A stretch of DNA of 64,000 bases from Rubidibacter lacunae KORDI 51-2 (GCF_000473895.1 NZ_ASSJ01000035.1:1-64000), one strand, 5' to 3'. Shown: positions 9,371 to 18,470, counted from the stretch's first letter. Made by a program: numbers and translations. Notes: generated by a model from the letters alone, not told the origin.

Positions 9371-9961
9371 TTAAAACACGATCGGTACTTCGCTTGCGAA
9401 GCTGTCGCGCTTCTCGAATTCGAGCGCGCCAGCGGCAGATCCCCAAACTTGCTCGTGTGTGTCGAGATCGAAGCCTCGATCGCGACTGGTCCAAGTACGT
9501 TCTGTAACTTCTACCTCGCTCACCAGGTAAGTCTTTCGACCATTTCTAGGAACGATACAATTATTTCCTGGCTCTACCGAACCGACGAAACTCTCCCCCC
9601 CTCTCCGCCGAAATACCATCGAGCAGTTGTAACGCCGTTTCAGGCAATTTGGTGAGATTGTAGATAGAATCTCGAGGTCGCGAGCGGCACCCGCGTACAG
9701 CATCGGATCGTCCAATGCGTAGTTTTCGATGTAAACTTCATTGCCCCGGGGAATAAGGCGATGTACGCCTTGCCGGTAGGGGCTCCAGAGGTCGTAATCG
9801 TATACTTGTTCGGAGTAGAAACCTATAGTATTGAAGAACTCGAAAGGCAGCGGTCGAAAGAAAATTCGAATATGCGCGAATAGTGTGGGATATTCGTATG
9901 ATTGCTTGTAGTTGCTGAAGTCGCCCGCCATCCATTGAGCCAGCTGGATCGGATCGGACAT
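9371..9961 (-). CDS. cpeT: CpeT, CpcT/CpeT-family bilin lyase
   Basis: The protein is 197 aa from the ATG at 9961. That start matches the family opening (MSDPIQLAQWMAGDFSNYKQ); an in-frame ATG at 10015 would add 18 residues unlike the family. Conserved blocks are HIRIFFRPLPFEFF, YRQGVHRLI, the C-rich GSVEPGNNCIVPRNGRKTYL and VWGSAAGALEFEKR. CpcT/CpeT enzymes are calycin-fold lyases that attach bilins at the beta-subunit cysteine near residue 153/165, so CpeB Cys165 is the expected target. It lies between cpeS and cpeR in the conserved operon order. Site specificity is inferred from the family. Confidence 0.92.
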   Translation of the reverse strand: MSDPIQLAQWMAGDFSNYKQSYEYPTLFAHIRIFFRPLPFEFFNTIGFYSEQVYDYDLWSPYRQGVHRLIPRGNEVYIENYALDDPMLYAGAARDLEILSTISPNCLKRRYNCSMVFRRRGGESFVGSVEPGNNCIVPRNGRKTYLVSEVEVTERTWTSRDRGFDLDTHEQVWGSAAGALEFEKRDSFASEVPIVF

Positions 9962-10085
9962 CGATCGATCGCGTGGGTGGCTCTTATCAGGTGAGATGCA
10001 CTCTTCGCCGTCCATTGTCGCAGTGAAAAACTAGAGTTTCAAGACAGCCAACAGGCAGATGGAAAGCTCGACAAGCTCGAACGAA

Positions 10086-10616
10086 TTAGCCCGATAGCGA
10101 ACGTACTTCCGAGGCAAATGATGCCGTCAAAATACCTGTGCCATTACTAGTCTTAATGGTGGATACGCGGAAACGCAGGTTTTCCGTTGCAAACCAAATA
10201 CGTTCTTCCGCCGCAGCGCGATCGTACTCGGTTGCCAGAACAAACATGCCCTCCTCGGTAAAGACATATCTCCCTACAGATGGGATCGTCTCTGCATATC
10301 CCTGCGATCGCAACAACAGCCCTCTACTTGGATCGTGCGAGTTGGGAATGGGAACGAGGAGACAATTGCCGCGAGGGCTTTCATCCTCGTCCCAATCGGA
10401 TTCGCCTTCCCATTCCATGTGGAAGGGGCTAGCAATACTGTCCGGCTCAACATCGTGCAACTGACACAACTTTAGAACCTCCGCGTCGTCATTCGAACGA
10501 GCTGAAATGTCAATCGTCGAACGAACTTCCTCGAAGTGTTGAAAAGCTAAGTTGTGACCGCTACGTTGCGATCGCCAGCGACCCAGTGACTGCTCGACGA
10601 ATTCTGCGATTTGCAT
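10086..10616 (-). CDS. cpeS: CpeS, phycoerythrobilin lyase of the cpe linker operon
   Basis: This 176-aa CpcS/CpeS-family protein shows the usual opening (MQIAEFVEQSLGRWRSQRSG), the central FHMEWEGES strand, RGLLLRSQGYAETIPSVGRY, and the late IWFATENLRFRVSTIKTSNG block with the arginine-rich bilin-binding strand. In phycoerythrin producers CpeS attaches phycoerythrobilin to CpeB Cys80/82. It starts 22 bp after cpeE and is followed by cpeT, the conserved order. The calls for the other two family members in the window are less specific because they lack this operon context. Confidence 0.92.
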   Translation of the reverse strand: MQIAEFVEQSLGRWRSQRSGHNLAFQHFEEVRSTIDISARSNDDAEVLKLCQLHDVEPDSIASPFHMEWEGESDWDEDESPRGNCLLVPIPNSHDPSRGLLLRSQGYAETIPSVGRYVFTEEGMFVLATEYDRAAAEERIWFATENLRFRVSTIKTSNGTGILTASFASEVRSLSG

Positions 10617-10638
10617 TTCCCTAGAGTTCGCCGCAACC

Positions 10639-11403
10639 TTATCGGGCTTCCTCGATGCTCAAAATACGACCGCCGCGGCGATGAATATTTTGAACTTGGC
10701 GGGTGAGCTGGGTGTAAGAGACCTCGTACTCAACATTGCTCTTGCGGAAGAGCGAACCCGCTCCTGCTTTAGCAACCCGAACGCGGAAGCGTTTGCCCGT
10801 ACTGGCATAGGAGCTAGCAGTTCCGACCGGAGCTACAATCTGAGTTGCCAGGTTGGCACCGAGGTCGATAACGAGCTTGGATTGTTTGAGGCTGCTGTCG
10901 CCGAAGGAGTTGCCGCGAGCGATCGCGAACGTACGATTGAAACCGACGTTCTTGATACCAGAGCGAGTCTGGGTAGTGCGGACGTACGGTACGGTGTTAT
11001 CGCCAAAGCTGCTGGAGTATTCGTCGCTATAAATATAGGACGAAATTTCTGCCTCGTAACCGAGCTCGTTGTACGTGCTAACGTGCTCGGAGATCTCGGC
11101 TTGATCTTGGGGAGCACGACCGAGCAGATGTTTAAAGTTCAGTTCGATGAACCGATACTGTGACGTCGACTCAAAGAACAAACGTCGGTACAGATCGGAG
11201 TTGGCGATTGCACCGACAAACTGGCGTACGTTAATGTCGCCATTCCGCAGCAACGACTCTTCGCTTGTAAACCGATCGGATTCCATCAAGTGCTGATTGC
11301 CAAGAACTTGCCGGTATACACCCCGAATCACTTCTTGCAAGTCGCTTTCCGTAAAGCCATCCCGCAGTTCTAGCGGCTCGTTGTCAATCGCCCAGAGAGA
11401 CAT
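10639..11403 (-). CDS. cpeE: CpeE, phycoerythrin-associated rod linker
   Basis: Of 254 aa, residues about 10-150 form the Pfam phycobilisome linker domain (VYRQVLGN, RFIELNFKHLLGRAPQDQAE, YDSDEY-type motifs). Residues about 195-254 form a CpcD-like domain ending GRILSIEEAR. The start was set at the ATG at 11403 (MSLWAIDNEPLELR), which has GGAG seven bases upstream and matches CpeE openings. The longer frame to 11427 lacks both. The linker joins phycoerythrin hexamers in the rod and tunes energy flow. It is the third linker gene of the operon; the N-terminus distinguishes it from cpeC and cpeD. Confidence 0.9.
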   Translation of the reverse strand: MSLWAIDNEPLELRDGFTESDLQEVIRGVYRQVLGNQHLMESDRFTSEESLLRNGDINVRQFVGAIANSDLYRRLFFESTSQYRFIELNFKHLLGRAPQDQAEISEHVSTYNELGYEAEISSYIYSDEYSSSFGDNTVPYVRTTQTRSGIKNVGFNRTFAIARGNSFGDSSLKQSKLVIDLGANLATQIVAPVGTASSYASTGKRFRVRVAKAGAGSLFRKSNVEYEVSYTQLTRQVQNIHRRGGRILSIEEAR

Positions 11404-11489
11404 GTTTTGCTCCTTAAATCTTTGCAAAAGTGAGAGGATGTTCTGAAAAAATCGAGCAGAGAAGGATTAAGGTAGGTAAATAGTTGGTG

Positions 11490-11510
11490 GTGGGAGTGAA
11501 TCACTCCCAC
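11490..11510 (-). promoter_or_regulatory. intercistronic hairpin between cpeD and cpeE
   Basis: GTGGGAGTGA (11490-11499) and TCACTCCCAC (11501-11510) form a perfect 10-bp inverted repeat around one base, in the 121-bp gap between two linker genes. No U-run follows on the coding strand. It is more likely an mRNA-stabilising, processing or attenuating hairpin than a full terminator. A similar element lies between cpeC and cpeD. Confidence 0.7.
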
Positions 11511-11524
11511 ATTGGAAGAGAGCG

Positions 11525-12313
11525 TTAATTGATCTCTTCAATGCTGACTATCCGACCGGACGTACGATTGATCCGTTGGATCTGCGAAGTCATGTTGTCA
11601 CCTGCCACGATATAGGTGGTGTTGGCTAAACGGCGTCGGCCGCCAGCCGTTTGTCCTGCAACAACAATCTTGAAGCGCTTGCCGGTTGCATCAGCCGCAC
11701 CACTGCTGCGTTCGCCAGAACGAGGGGGGACGATACTGTTCGTGCTGTTGGTGGCAACCGAATACAGCTTGGCATCTTTGATAGGCGTGCTGCTCTCTGC
11801 CGGCCCTCGGAACAATGCGAACATCCGGTTATAGCCAACTTGCTTCTGACCGACTTGGCTGCGGATGCCCTTGTAATAAGGAACTACGTTTTCGCCGAAG
11901 GCATCTTGGTACTCATCGCTGAAAATGTAAGACGCTATCTCGGCCTCGTAGCCCTGTTCGTTGTAGAGGCGGATATGCTCTGAGATCTCGGCTTGATCTA
12001 AGGGAGCACGGCCGAGCAAATGCTTGAAGTTCAGCTCGACGAACCGGTAAGGAGATGCCGTGTTGAAGAACCGTTCGCGGTACAGTTCCGAATTGGCCAC
12101 GCACTGAACGAAGCCTCGCACGGAAATACTGCCGTCGCACAGCATCGACTCGGCGCTGGCGAGACGCTCGCTGTCCATAACATGAGCGTTGCCCAGAACT
12201 TGACGGTAGACCGCACGAATTACCAGCGCGCCGTCTTCAGGAGAGCGAAACTCAACGGGCGGCCCTGCAAAAGCATCAATACCGAATTTAACGGCCGGTG
12301 CAGTAGAAATCAT
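11525..12313 (-). CDS. cpeD: CpeD, phycoerythrin-associated rod linker
   Basis: The 262-aa protein has the linker domain at about residues 20-160 (VIRAVYRQVLGNAHVMDSER, FVELNFKHLLGRAPLDQAE, YIFSDEYQDAFGENVVPYYK). A CpcD-like domain at about 200-262 begins KRFKIVVAGQ and ends GRIVSIEEIN. GAGGAA lies about nine bases before the ATG at 12313. It sits second in cpeCDE and is close to CpeE in the linker domain, so the D/E assignment rests mainly on order and on the N-terminus. It connects phycoerythrin discs along the rod. Confidence 0.88.
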   Translation of the reverse strand: MISTAPAVKFGIDAFAGPPVEFRSPEDGALVIRAVYRQVLGNAHVMDSERLASAESMLCDGSISVRGFVQCVANSELYRERFFNTASPYRFVELNFKHLLGRAPLDQAEISEHIRLYNEQGYEAEIASYIFSDEYQDAFGENVVPYYKGIRSQVGQKQVGYNRMFALFRGPAESSTPIKDAKLYSVATNSTNSIVPPRSGERSSGAADATGKRFKIVVAGQTAGGRRRLANTTYIVAGDNMTSQIQRINRTSGRIVSIEEIN

Positions 12314-12472
12314 CGTTGGCTATTCCTCAATTTTTCTTCAAAGTGGCGATCTTCTAGATACCCTAACCTGAGTCCTAGCAAACATCTTGCTCGGCGAGAG
12401 TTGGGATATGTCAGAGAGTTGGGGCTATCGAATCTCTAGGATTGAGTCTCTGCGGCCTCGGTCAAGAGCAGA

Positions 12473-12505
12473 CGAACCGCCAACAATTCCCATGCTGGCG
12501 GTTCG
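12473..12505 (-). promoter_or_regulatory. intercistronic hairpin between cpeC and cpeD
   Basis: CGAACCGCCA (12473-12482) and TGGCGGTTCG (12496-12505) form a perfect 10-bp, GC-rich stem with a 13-nt loop, 12 bases past the cpeC stop. There is no U-tract in the coding direction. Like the element between cpeD and cpeE, it could set relative linker amounts by protecting upstream mRNA or by partial termination. Confidence 0.7.
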
Positions 12506-12516
12506 GCCGAGAACTC

Positions 12517-13371
12517 TTAAACCGGTGTGATGCTGGCAATGACACCACCATCGCGATGGATCCGCTGATACTCCTCGGAGAGTTTATCGAAGGGAACCAA
12601 CTTCACGCGGTTGCTGCGGCGAAACTTGGAAATTCGATTGACCGCCTTGGAACGGTAGCCCGTAATCTCGATGCGGTACATTTGATCGCCAACTTTCAGA
12701 GGGACGCTCGGCGAGCTTGTGGGCTTTTGGAAGGACCAACCATTTGAAGCGCTTGACGGTGCAATAACGGCCAAGGGGGTCCCTTGAATAGCAGATGCAT
12801 TGAGGACCGGTGACTTGCCTGCCAAGCTGCCTTTTAAATCGCTACTCGAGGCACCCCGCAGCATCTTGAACAGATGCGTGAAGCCGACCATCTTCTTACC
12901 GGTCTGGGTTTTGTAGCCGGTGTAGAACGGGACGGTGAACTCGCCGAATTTTTCTTGGTATTCGTCGCTGTCGATGTAGGAATCGATGTCGGCTTCAAAG
13001 CCTTGCTGGTCCAAGACAGTACTGTGGTACTTCATTTCCTCGAAGCCATCCGGAGCCCGGCCTAGAAGGTGCTTGTAAGCAAGCTCGGTATAACGGTATC
13101 GAGGGCAGCTATCAAAGAAGCGTGACTTGTACAAGTCGGACTTGGCGACCTGGCGCACGAACTCGCGGACGCTAATCGCTCCGAGCTTGAGCTGCGACTC
13201 GGAAACAACGACGCGCTCGCTTTCCATAACGTAGGCGTTCCCCAGAACCTGTCGGTACACCGCAGCAATGACGGCTTCGACGTCTTCTTCGGAGCGGCCG
13301 GGCAGCAGCTCTACGGGGGGAGTTTCCTCAAATCGGGCTACTCCCAAACGAGATGCAGGTCCAAAAGTCAT
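12517..13371 (-). CDS. cpeC: CpeC, phycoerythrin-associated rod linker
   Basis: The 284-aa protein matches CpeC from the first residues (MTFGPASRLGVARFEETPPV) through the linker domain (about 20-160; AVYRQVLGNAYVMESERVVV, LAYKHLLGRAPDGFEEMKYH). The C-terminal CpcD-like domain runs from about 220 to 284 (MYRIEITGYRSKAVNRISKF, GGVIASITPV). The start is the ATG at 13371, with GAGGGA about ten bases upstream; a TTG three codons earlier is less likely. CpeC links the first phycoerythrin hexamer to the phycocyanin part of the rod. It is the promoter-proximal gene of cpeCDESTR. Confidence 0.93.
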   Translation of the reverse strand: MTFGPASRLGVARFEETPPVELLPGRSEEDVEAVIAAVYRQVLGNAYVMESERVVVSESQLKLGAISVREFVRQVAKSDLYKSRFFDSCPRYRYTELAYKHLLGRAPDGFEEMKYHSTVLDQQGFEADIDSYIDSDEYQEKFGEFTVPFYTGYKTQTGKKMVGFTHLFKMLRGASSSDLKGSLAGKSPVLNASAIQGTPLAVIAPSSASNGWSFQKPTSSPSVPLKVGDQMYRIEITGYRSKAVNRISKFRRSNRVKLVPFDKLSEEYQRIHRDGGVIASITPV

Positions 13372-13954
13372 GTAATCCAATTCCCTCTCAACAACATGCG
13401 TCGATTCAGAGACCGCGTAAAAGAACTACCGCTTCTATGCCAAGTTTGCAATTCGAAGAAGCAAGGCTGTCAGTCAAGTCGAACATTGCTTAAAGCTTGC
13501 AACCCCTATAGAGAGTGCAAAACAAGGAATAGACGCAGTCCTAACAACTTTCAAGCAAGACGAAATTCCGATGAAGAACCGCCCACCTTGAAAGCAGGTA
13601 TCGAAGAGTTTCCTTTTCGTTACCAATTTTAGGTTTGAAGCGGCCACCAAGCTGAAGGTGATTCAAGATCTGTTACAAAGTGATACCTTCTCGAGTGAAT
13701 GAACTCTTGACGAGGTGCGGGCATGAGGCTGAAACCTTTGCCCAAAGGGGACCCGAGGCAGTACCTATGGCCTTGCCTGAGATTAAGAATTCATTACTTA
13801 TTGCGATCGTTCGTTGAATCCTACCGTTGCCTAAAATCCGTAACTTGTTCGGGTGCTCTATGGACGCTCGCAAAAGGCGATCGCGCCCATCTCACCATGT
13901 ACCTTGCTTGAAGACTAGTTCGCTCCCAGCTGGGAAGTCTTTCCAGTGACGGCA
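13372..13954. other. upstream region of the cpeC operon
   Basis: About 580 bases lie between the cpeC start and the end of the pentapeptide-repeat gene. The region holds no convincing gene. It should carry the promoter and CpeR-dependent control sites of cpeCDESTR, but I could not identify a specific box with confidence. An AT-rich stretch occurs at about 13500-13630. Confidence 0.5.
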
Positions 13955-14803
13955 TCACAGAGTCGAGCCAGCGTCAGCTTCAAGGCTGGTGCGAGTCGTT
14001 CGCCGCGTTTTGCCGTTCCAGACGTCAAGTTCGTCCGCCGATCGGTTAAGCAGGGTTAAGCGCGCGGTTAGGCTGAGACCATGCGCTCGATAGAAGTCTG
14101 CGCCGGCAAGGCTTTGAACGTGCTCGAATTGCGCGTCAGTCAGATCGGTTGCGCGAAAATCAGCGCGATCGAGCTGCGTACTGTTAAGGCGAGCGTTACG
14201 CAAACAGGCCCCGGTCAAGACCGCTTTGCGCAAATCCGCTCCACTAAACGAAACATTGCGTAGGTTGGCTCCCGTCAGGTCCGCCCCGCTCAGATAAGCA
14301 CCAATAAGTTTGGCTCCTTCTAGGTTTATCCCTCTGAGATGTACCGTGTGCAGATAAGCTCCACTTAATTGAGCGCCCGGACCGATCGCCCCGCTGGTCT
14401 TGTAAGCAAAGCCCTCCGGCCAGCGCGTCAGCTCGTCATAAAGTGCTGTCTGGAACTTCGCATCATCGAGATTGGCGTTAGTAAAGTCTGCCCCGCGTAG
14501 ATCCGATCGCGTCAGGTATGCACCTTGTAGGTTGGCATGGCTCAGATTAGCTTTTCTCAGATCCGCACCCCGCAGATCGGCACCGCTGAGGTTGCTTCCG
14601 CTCAAGTCAGTACCCTGCAACCTTGCATTTGTGAATAGAGCGCGCGAAAAGTCGGACTTTTGAAGCTGGACGCCGTTGAGATCGGCTTGATATAAATCAG
14701 CGCGGTTTGAATTGGATGCTAAAGCATCTTTTTCAAGAGTCGCGCGTCCCGATTTCAGTGCGTCGAGCAACTTTTTGGGAAGCGGAGTTGCAAGATCGGA
14801 CAC
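13955..14803 (-). CDS. pentapeptide-repeat protein
   Basis: Two blocks of tandem A(D/N)LXX repeats form right-handed quadrilateral beta-helices: residues about 33-118 (DLYQADLNGVQLQKSDFSRA onward) and about 146-232 (AQLSGAYLHTVHLRGINLEG onward). Between them is an insert around LYDELTRWPEGFAYKTSGAI, typical of cyanobacterial pentapeptide proteins. No signal peptide is visible. The function is unknown, as for most of this family. It points the same way as the cpeC operon but lies 580 bases upstream, so it is a separate unit. Confidence 0.85.
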   Translation of the reverse strand: MSDLATPLPKKLLDALKSGRATLEKDALASNSNRADLYQADLNGVQLQKSDFSRALFTNARLQGTDLSGSNLSGADLRGADLRKANLSHANLQGAYLTRSDLRGADFTNANLDDAKFQTALYDELTRWPEGFAYKTSGAIGPGAQLSGAYLHTVHLRGINLEGAKLIGAYLSGADLTGANLRNVSFSGADLRKAVLTGACLRNARLNSTQLDRADFRATDLTDAQFEHVQSLAGADFYRAHGLSLTARLTLLNRSADELDVWNGKTRRTTRTSLEADAGSTL

Positions 14804-15100
14804 GGCAATTGGAGGTAAAGAACGCTTTAGTCCATCAGCGTATCATCGCCCCTTACAGCCTCCCGGAGCCTGTAACAAAATGTTAAAGCAAGGCTTGGCA
14901 ATCGTGCCGCGGTCGGAAGCATATGCAATCCTCGTATCAGTGCGGGCAGGCAACAGTTGTGCTGAGCCGGCTGCATCATGGTATCCTTATGCCTGCAATT
15001 TGCCCTGAGGTTTGAGCGGGCAGCATTGCATTTGAAGAAGCGATACAACTCCTGTATTTGTAATTTATAAGGCCTAGCCTTTGCCAAAGGTTTTCTCTAC

Positions 15101-15691
15101 ATGCGCCTCACCCCCCCAATGACAATGATGAACTTTTTTCGTAAGAGCCAGGGTACCTGGTATACCCAACGCTCAGTCCATCATTTTGACTGCAGTGATG
15201 ACGAGTCAGGCGAGTCCAACTTGATCGTCCGCGTTGTTGACGCCGACGATCCAAGCGTCAGCAAGATCTGCCACCAGCAAGACGTGAATCCGGCCGTTGC
15301 GGTTGGGGGTGCTAGTTTCAGCTGGCGAGCAAATCTCATGGATTGGTCTGACGATGAAAGTAATGCCGCGATCTTGGTTGACATTCCCAATGAATCCGAT
15401 CCACAGCGCGGCAAGCTTATTCGCGATCGGGGCTATGTCGAAAGCATTCCAGTCGTGAGTCATTATTGGTTTGCCGAAGACGGCGTGGTAACAATCGATA
15501 CGGACTACGATTGCAACCGCGGTCAAGAACGCTGCTGGTTTATTACCGACGATTTCCGGGTTCGCGTTAGCACGGTACGCACGGCTGGAGGCGTAAACCT
15601 GATGACGTACTGCTCTGAGTTTCGGTGTACTAGTGAAGACGAGTTAATGCAAGCGATCGAGCGCAACCGCCAACGTGCTGGTGGCAAGTGA
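15101..15691 (+). CDS. CpcS/CpeS-family chromophore lyase (second, upstream of pebAB)
   Basis: The 196-aa protein shows the family signature MNFFRKSQGTWYTQRSVHHF, the central GGASFSWRANLMDW, GKLIRDRGYVESIPVVSHYW and the late block RCWFITDDFRVRVSTVRTAG followed by VNLMTYCSEFR. These features define lipocalin-like lyases that attach bilins to phycobiliprotein cysteines. The reading frame has several candidate ATGs (15101, 15119, 15125, 15128). The family usually starts at MMNFF (15125 or 15128), but only 15101 has a purine-rich site (AAAGG) upstream, so the longest frame is given. It precedes pebA on the same strand by 472 bases. It may be the CpeS or CpeU type; the target cysteine is unknown. 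Confidence 0.87.
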   Translation: MRLTPPMTMMNFFRKSQGTWYTQRSVHHFDCSDDESGESNLIVRVVDADDPSVSKICHQQDVNPAVAVGGASFSWRANLMDWSDDESNAAILVDIPNESDPQRGKLIRDRGYVESIPVVSHYWFAEDGVVTIDTDYDCNRGQERCWFITDDFRVRVSTVRTAGGVNLMTYCSEFRCTSEDELMQAIERNRQRAGGK

Positions 15692-16163
15692 GGTTCTTAA
15701 ACACCTAAACGTCCTGGGGAGGAACGGACAAAAATATTCACAGCATCGCGAACAGAGGGGTGTCGTATCGCAATTTGGAAACAACATCTACAATCAGCAT
15801 CTGCTTCTTGGGAAAATGTTGGGTTGTTTTCGCCTACGCAGCACGCGCTTTGCTCGGGAGAGGCTTCGAATCCGGGCTCGGTACGCGAGCCGTTAGGGGG
15901 AACGCAGGCTAAACTAAGTCTATTTGTTTTTAGTAGCCCTGGATTTATCCTGGAGGCACTGAGAACCTACACGCTGGCAATCTATCAGCCCGACTCTTAC
16001 CAGCGCTCTGGCGAGACAATTTCGACAAGCGCAGCCGTCCACCCCAAAGCCTATACCAGCACCCCGTTAAGTATTGTTGCTTTGTCGTGCAAAGCTAAGT
16101 GAAAGGTAGAATAAAAACCTATCCTAAGTATGGATAGTATGGGATTTCAGTTCAAGACCTGCC
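15692..16163. other. intergenic region upstream of pebA
   Basis: No gene is recognised. It is the likely site of the pebAB promoter. The last 60 bases before the pebA start are AT-rich (around 16100-16140) and contain TATCCTAAGTATGGATA at 16120-16136, an imperfect palindrome (TATCC...GGATA) that could be an operator. Confidence 0.4.
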
Positions 16164-16898
16164 ATGTACAAGCCTTTTCAGAAGTATTTAGAAGATAGTT
16201 TGTTCGGTCGGTTTGAGCTTAAAGAAACGCCTATTCCGACAACCCTAGCTCGGCAAGTTTCCGAGCGAGGTAAGAATCCAGCAACCATTCAAAGCTGGTG
16301 TTACGAGAGTTCTCGGCTCCGTAAGATTCGTTATACTTATATTGATGCGGGCGAGTCCGCACAGATTTTTAATAGCGTCATTTACCCAAGGGTTTCTTTC
16401 GATTTGCCGCTGTTGGGAATCGACTTACTCTCTTTCAATAACCGCAAGTTTCTAGTTGTTGTTGACTTTCAACCCCTCTTTCGTGACATAGACTACCAGC
16501 AGCGTTATATCGAGCCCATGCGACCGATCTACGATCGCTATCGAGATCTGGCTCAAGATCTGGGCATGAAATTTTATGATGCCAACCAGTATTTTTCAAA
16601 GTATCTTATCTTTGCAAAAACCGATTACGAGACAGTCGAGCAGCGAGTTTTTCCCGCATACCAGGACTATTTGAATCTGTATTGGGAAATGCTCGATGCT
16701 GCAGTTCCTTTTACCGATCCAAGGGATATCGAGCGGATCGACCAAGCCCATCACGACTACGATCAGTACAGTGCCGATCGCGACCCAGCCCACGGGCTAT
16801 TCAGCAGCTACTTCGGTCACGAATGGGCAGAGCGCTTCCTCTACGAGTTTCTGTTCGATCGCGCTAAGCCAGTATCAGCTGGAGTCAAGCACCCATGA
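16164..16898 (+). CDS. pebA: PebA, 15,16-dihydrobiliverdin:ferredoxin oxidoreductase
   Basis: The 244-aa protein is a ferredoxin-dependent bilin reductase. It has the PebA-type opening, [40 protein letters not shown] with the conserved acidic residue that protonates biliverdin, [11 protein letters not shown], and the end [20 protein letters not shown]. PebA reduces biliverdin IX-alpha at the 15,16 bond, the first step to phycoerythrobilin. Its TGA overlaps the pebB ATG by four bases, so the two are translationally coupled, consistent with direct channelling of the intermediate. Confidence 0.95.
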   Translation: MYKPFQKYLEDSLFGRFELKETPIPTTLARQVSERGKNPATIQSWCYESSRLRKIRYTYIDAGESAQIFNSVIYPRVSFDLPLLGIDLLSFNNRKFLVVVDFQPLFRDIDYQQRYIEPMRPIYDRYRDLAQDLGMKFYDANQYFSKYLIFAKTDYETVEQRVFPAYQDYLNLYWEMLDAAVPFTDPRDIERIDQAHHDYDQYSADRDPAHGLFSSYFGHEWAERFLYEFLFDRAKPVSAGVKHP

Positions 16899-17641
16899 CT
16901 CTATATCAACCTTTCTTAGAGTACGCGATCGACGAACTCAACCGTTCCCTCGATTTGGGGCCTTACCCGATTCCGGCAGGCTTCGAACATAAGAGTGCGA
17001 TGACGGGGAGTGCAAAAAAAGCTCAGGAAGTTGTAACGACTAGTTATGCCTACCGGGCTCCGAAGCTTCGTCAGATTCGGGCCGCTCACGTTCGAGGTGG
17101 GAAGCAGCTTCAGGTTTTGAATTTCGTTATTTTCCCGGAGTTGCATTACGACCTCCCCTTCTTTGGTGCAGATCTCGTAACCTTACCAGGCGGGCACCTG
17201 ATTGCTTTGGATATGCAGCCGCTGTTTCGCGACGATCCAGCTTATAAAGAGCGCTACACATCTCCGATCTGGGAACTATTTCAGAAACATCAAGTCAATT
17301 TGCCTTGGGGTGGGGACTTCCCGGAAGAAGCTCAACCCTTTTTCTCGGATGCGTTTTTATGGACGCGTCCCAAGGAGGATGACGTTGTCAAAACTCATGT
17401 TTTTGCTGCGTTTAAAGATTACCTTCAGGCATACTTGAAGTTCGTGAAGGCTGCCAAACCCGTGCTCGAGGATTGCTTGTCTGAGGTCCGGGAAGCCCAA
17501 TTGCGTTACTTGCGTTATCGAGCCGCCAAGGACCCCGCGCGCGGAATGTTTCAGCGCTTTTATGGACCTGAATGGACCGAAGAGTACATTCATGGATTCC
17601 TTTTCGATCTCGAGCGCAAGCTTGCAGTTCAAACCCCGTGA
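16895..17641 (+). CDS. pebB: PebB, phycoerythrobilin:ferredoxin oxidoreductase
   Basis: The 248-aa protein matches Peb[75 protein letters not shown] and the end [20 protein letters not shown]. It reduces dihydrobiliverdin to phycoerythrobilin, the chromophore loaded on the phycoerythrin subunits encoded at 20-21 kb. It starts inside the pebA stop (ATGA). About 108 bases separate it from the convergent orphan phycobiliprotein-like gene. Confidence 0.95.
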   Translation: MTLYQPFLEYAIDELNRSLDLGPYPIPAGFEHKSAMTGSAKKAQEVVTTSYAYRAPKLRQIRAAHVRGGKQLQVLNFVIFPELHYDLPFFGADLVTLPGGHLIALDMQPLFRDDPAYKERYTSPIWELFQKHQVNLPWGGDFPEEAQPFFSDAFLWTRPKEDDVVKTHVFAAFKDYLQAYLKFVKAAKPVLEDCLSEVREAQLRYLRYRAAKDPARGMFQRFYGPEWTEEYIHGFLFDLERKLAVQTP

Positions 17642-17749
17642 CAAGCTAGCTGTAGCTAGCTGCGAGTAGCCACTGAGCAGAGAAGGGGCAGAGAACTTCT
17701 CCTTTGACCCGTCAATTTCAATTTAAAGCTGGCCGAACGCGAGCGTCTC

Positions 17750-18364
17750 CTATAGACCTTCTTTGAAGGCCAGAAGTGCTTCACGGAGGGGGCGAGCACA
17801 GCGCGTCAAGCTCGACTGCTCGTACTCGGTCGAGCATCGGTCGGTTGCCGATTGCTGCAGCATTTGTATCCCAAAGATCATCGCAGGCAGTGGGACGCGC
17901 AACTCGCAGTACAACAGGTTCATATGGTGCAGTCCGTCTTGGCTGAGGTAATCATCGCGATCGCCAACTGTGCCGTAAGTTATGCATCGCAGGAAGTGCC
18001 AGAAGTCTCGCCAGCAGGCGTCTGCACGAAATTTAGGGTGAAGACCACCACCGGGCTCGGTAATGCCGGGGAAAGACTCAAGCACCTGCTCCCGTGCTTC
18101 GGCAACGATCTCGGCAGCAGTATCTCGCAAGCGGCCTGCTAGCAGGAGCGACTGGCGCTCGAGGTTTTGCCAGTTCGCTCCTTGAGACAGATCGAAAATG
18201 GCTTCCAGGTCGTCATCGTCGAGAAAGCGACCTGCATCATCTGCTGCTTGCAGTCGCGCGATCGCCTCAGGAGGCAAGTCTCCTTCCCAGCGGGCAAAGC
18301 TAACAATGCGAGCCTTGGGAATGAGCTGTTTAGCGCGATCGCTCAAGGGTGGTACTGCACTCAT
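17750..18364 (-). CDS. orphan phycobiliprotein-like protein
   Basis: This 204-aa protein belongs to the phycobilisome-protein (globin-like) family but is not a standard APC, PC or PE subunit. The helix carrying the central chromophore site is present as ADACWRDFWHFLRCITYG, with Cys117 at the place equivalent to Cys82/84 of phycobiliproteins and the Arg-Asp pair that holds a bilin. HHMNLLYCELRVPLPAMIFG follows, as in phycobiliprotein alpha subunits. Such orphan homologues occur in cyanobacterial phycobilisome gene regions and have no settled function. Binding of a bilin as a carrier or sensor is possible, but inferred. It follows a small helical gene on the same strand by 106 bases and converges on pebB. 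Confidence 0.8.
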   Translation of the reverse strand: MSAVPPLSDRAKQLIPKARIVSFARWEGDLPPEAIARLQAADDAGRFLDDDDLEAIFDLSQGANWQNLERQSLLLAGRLRDTAAEIVAEAREQVLESFPGITEPGGGLHPKFRADACWRDFWHFLRCITYGTVGDRDDYLSQDGLHHMNLLYCELRVPLPAMIFGIQMLQQSATDRCSTEYEQSSLTRCARPLREALLAFKEGL

Positions 18365-18470
18365 CAGGTGTGGAGAAGTCTTTGTGGAAAGCAGTCAAGA
18401 ATAGGGGGCACACAATCTCCTCTATCCAGACCATTGGCAAAAGCTGGGTCGAGCGAGTTCGGCACTCGGT

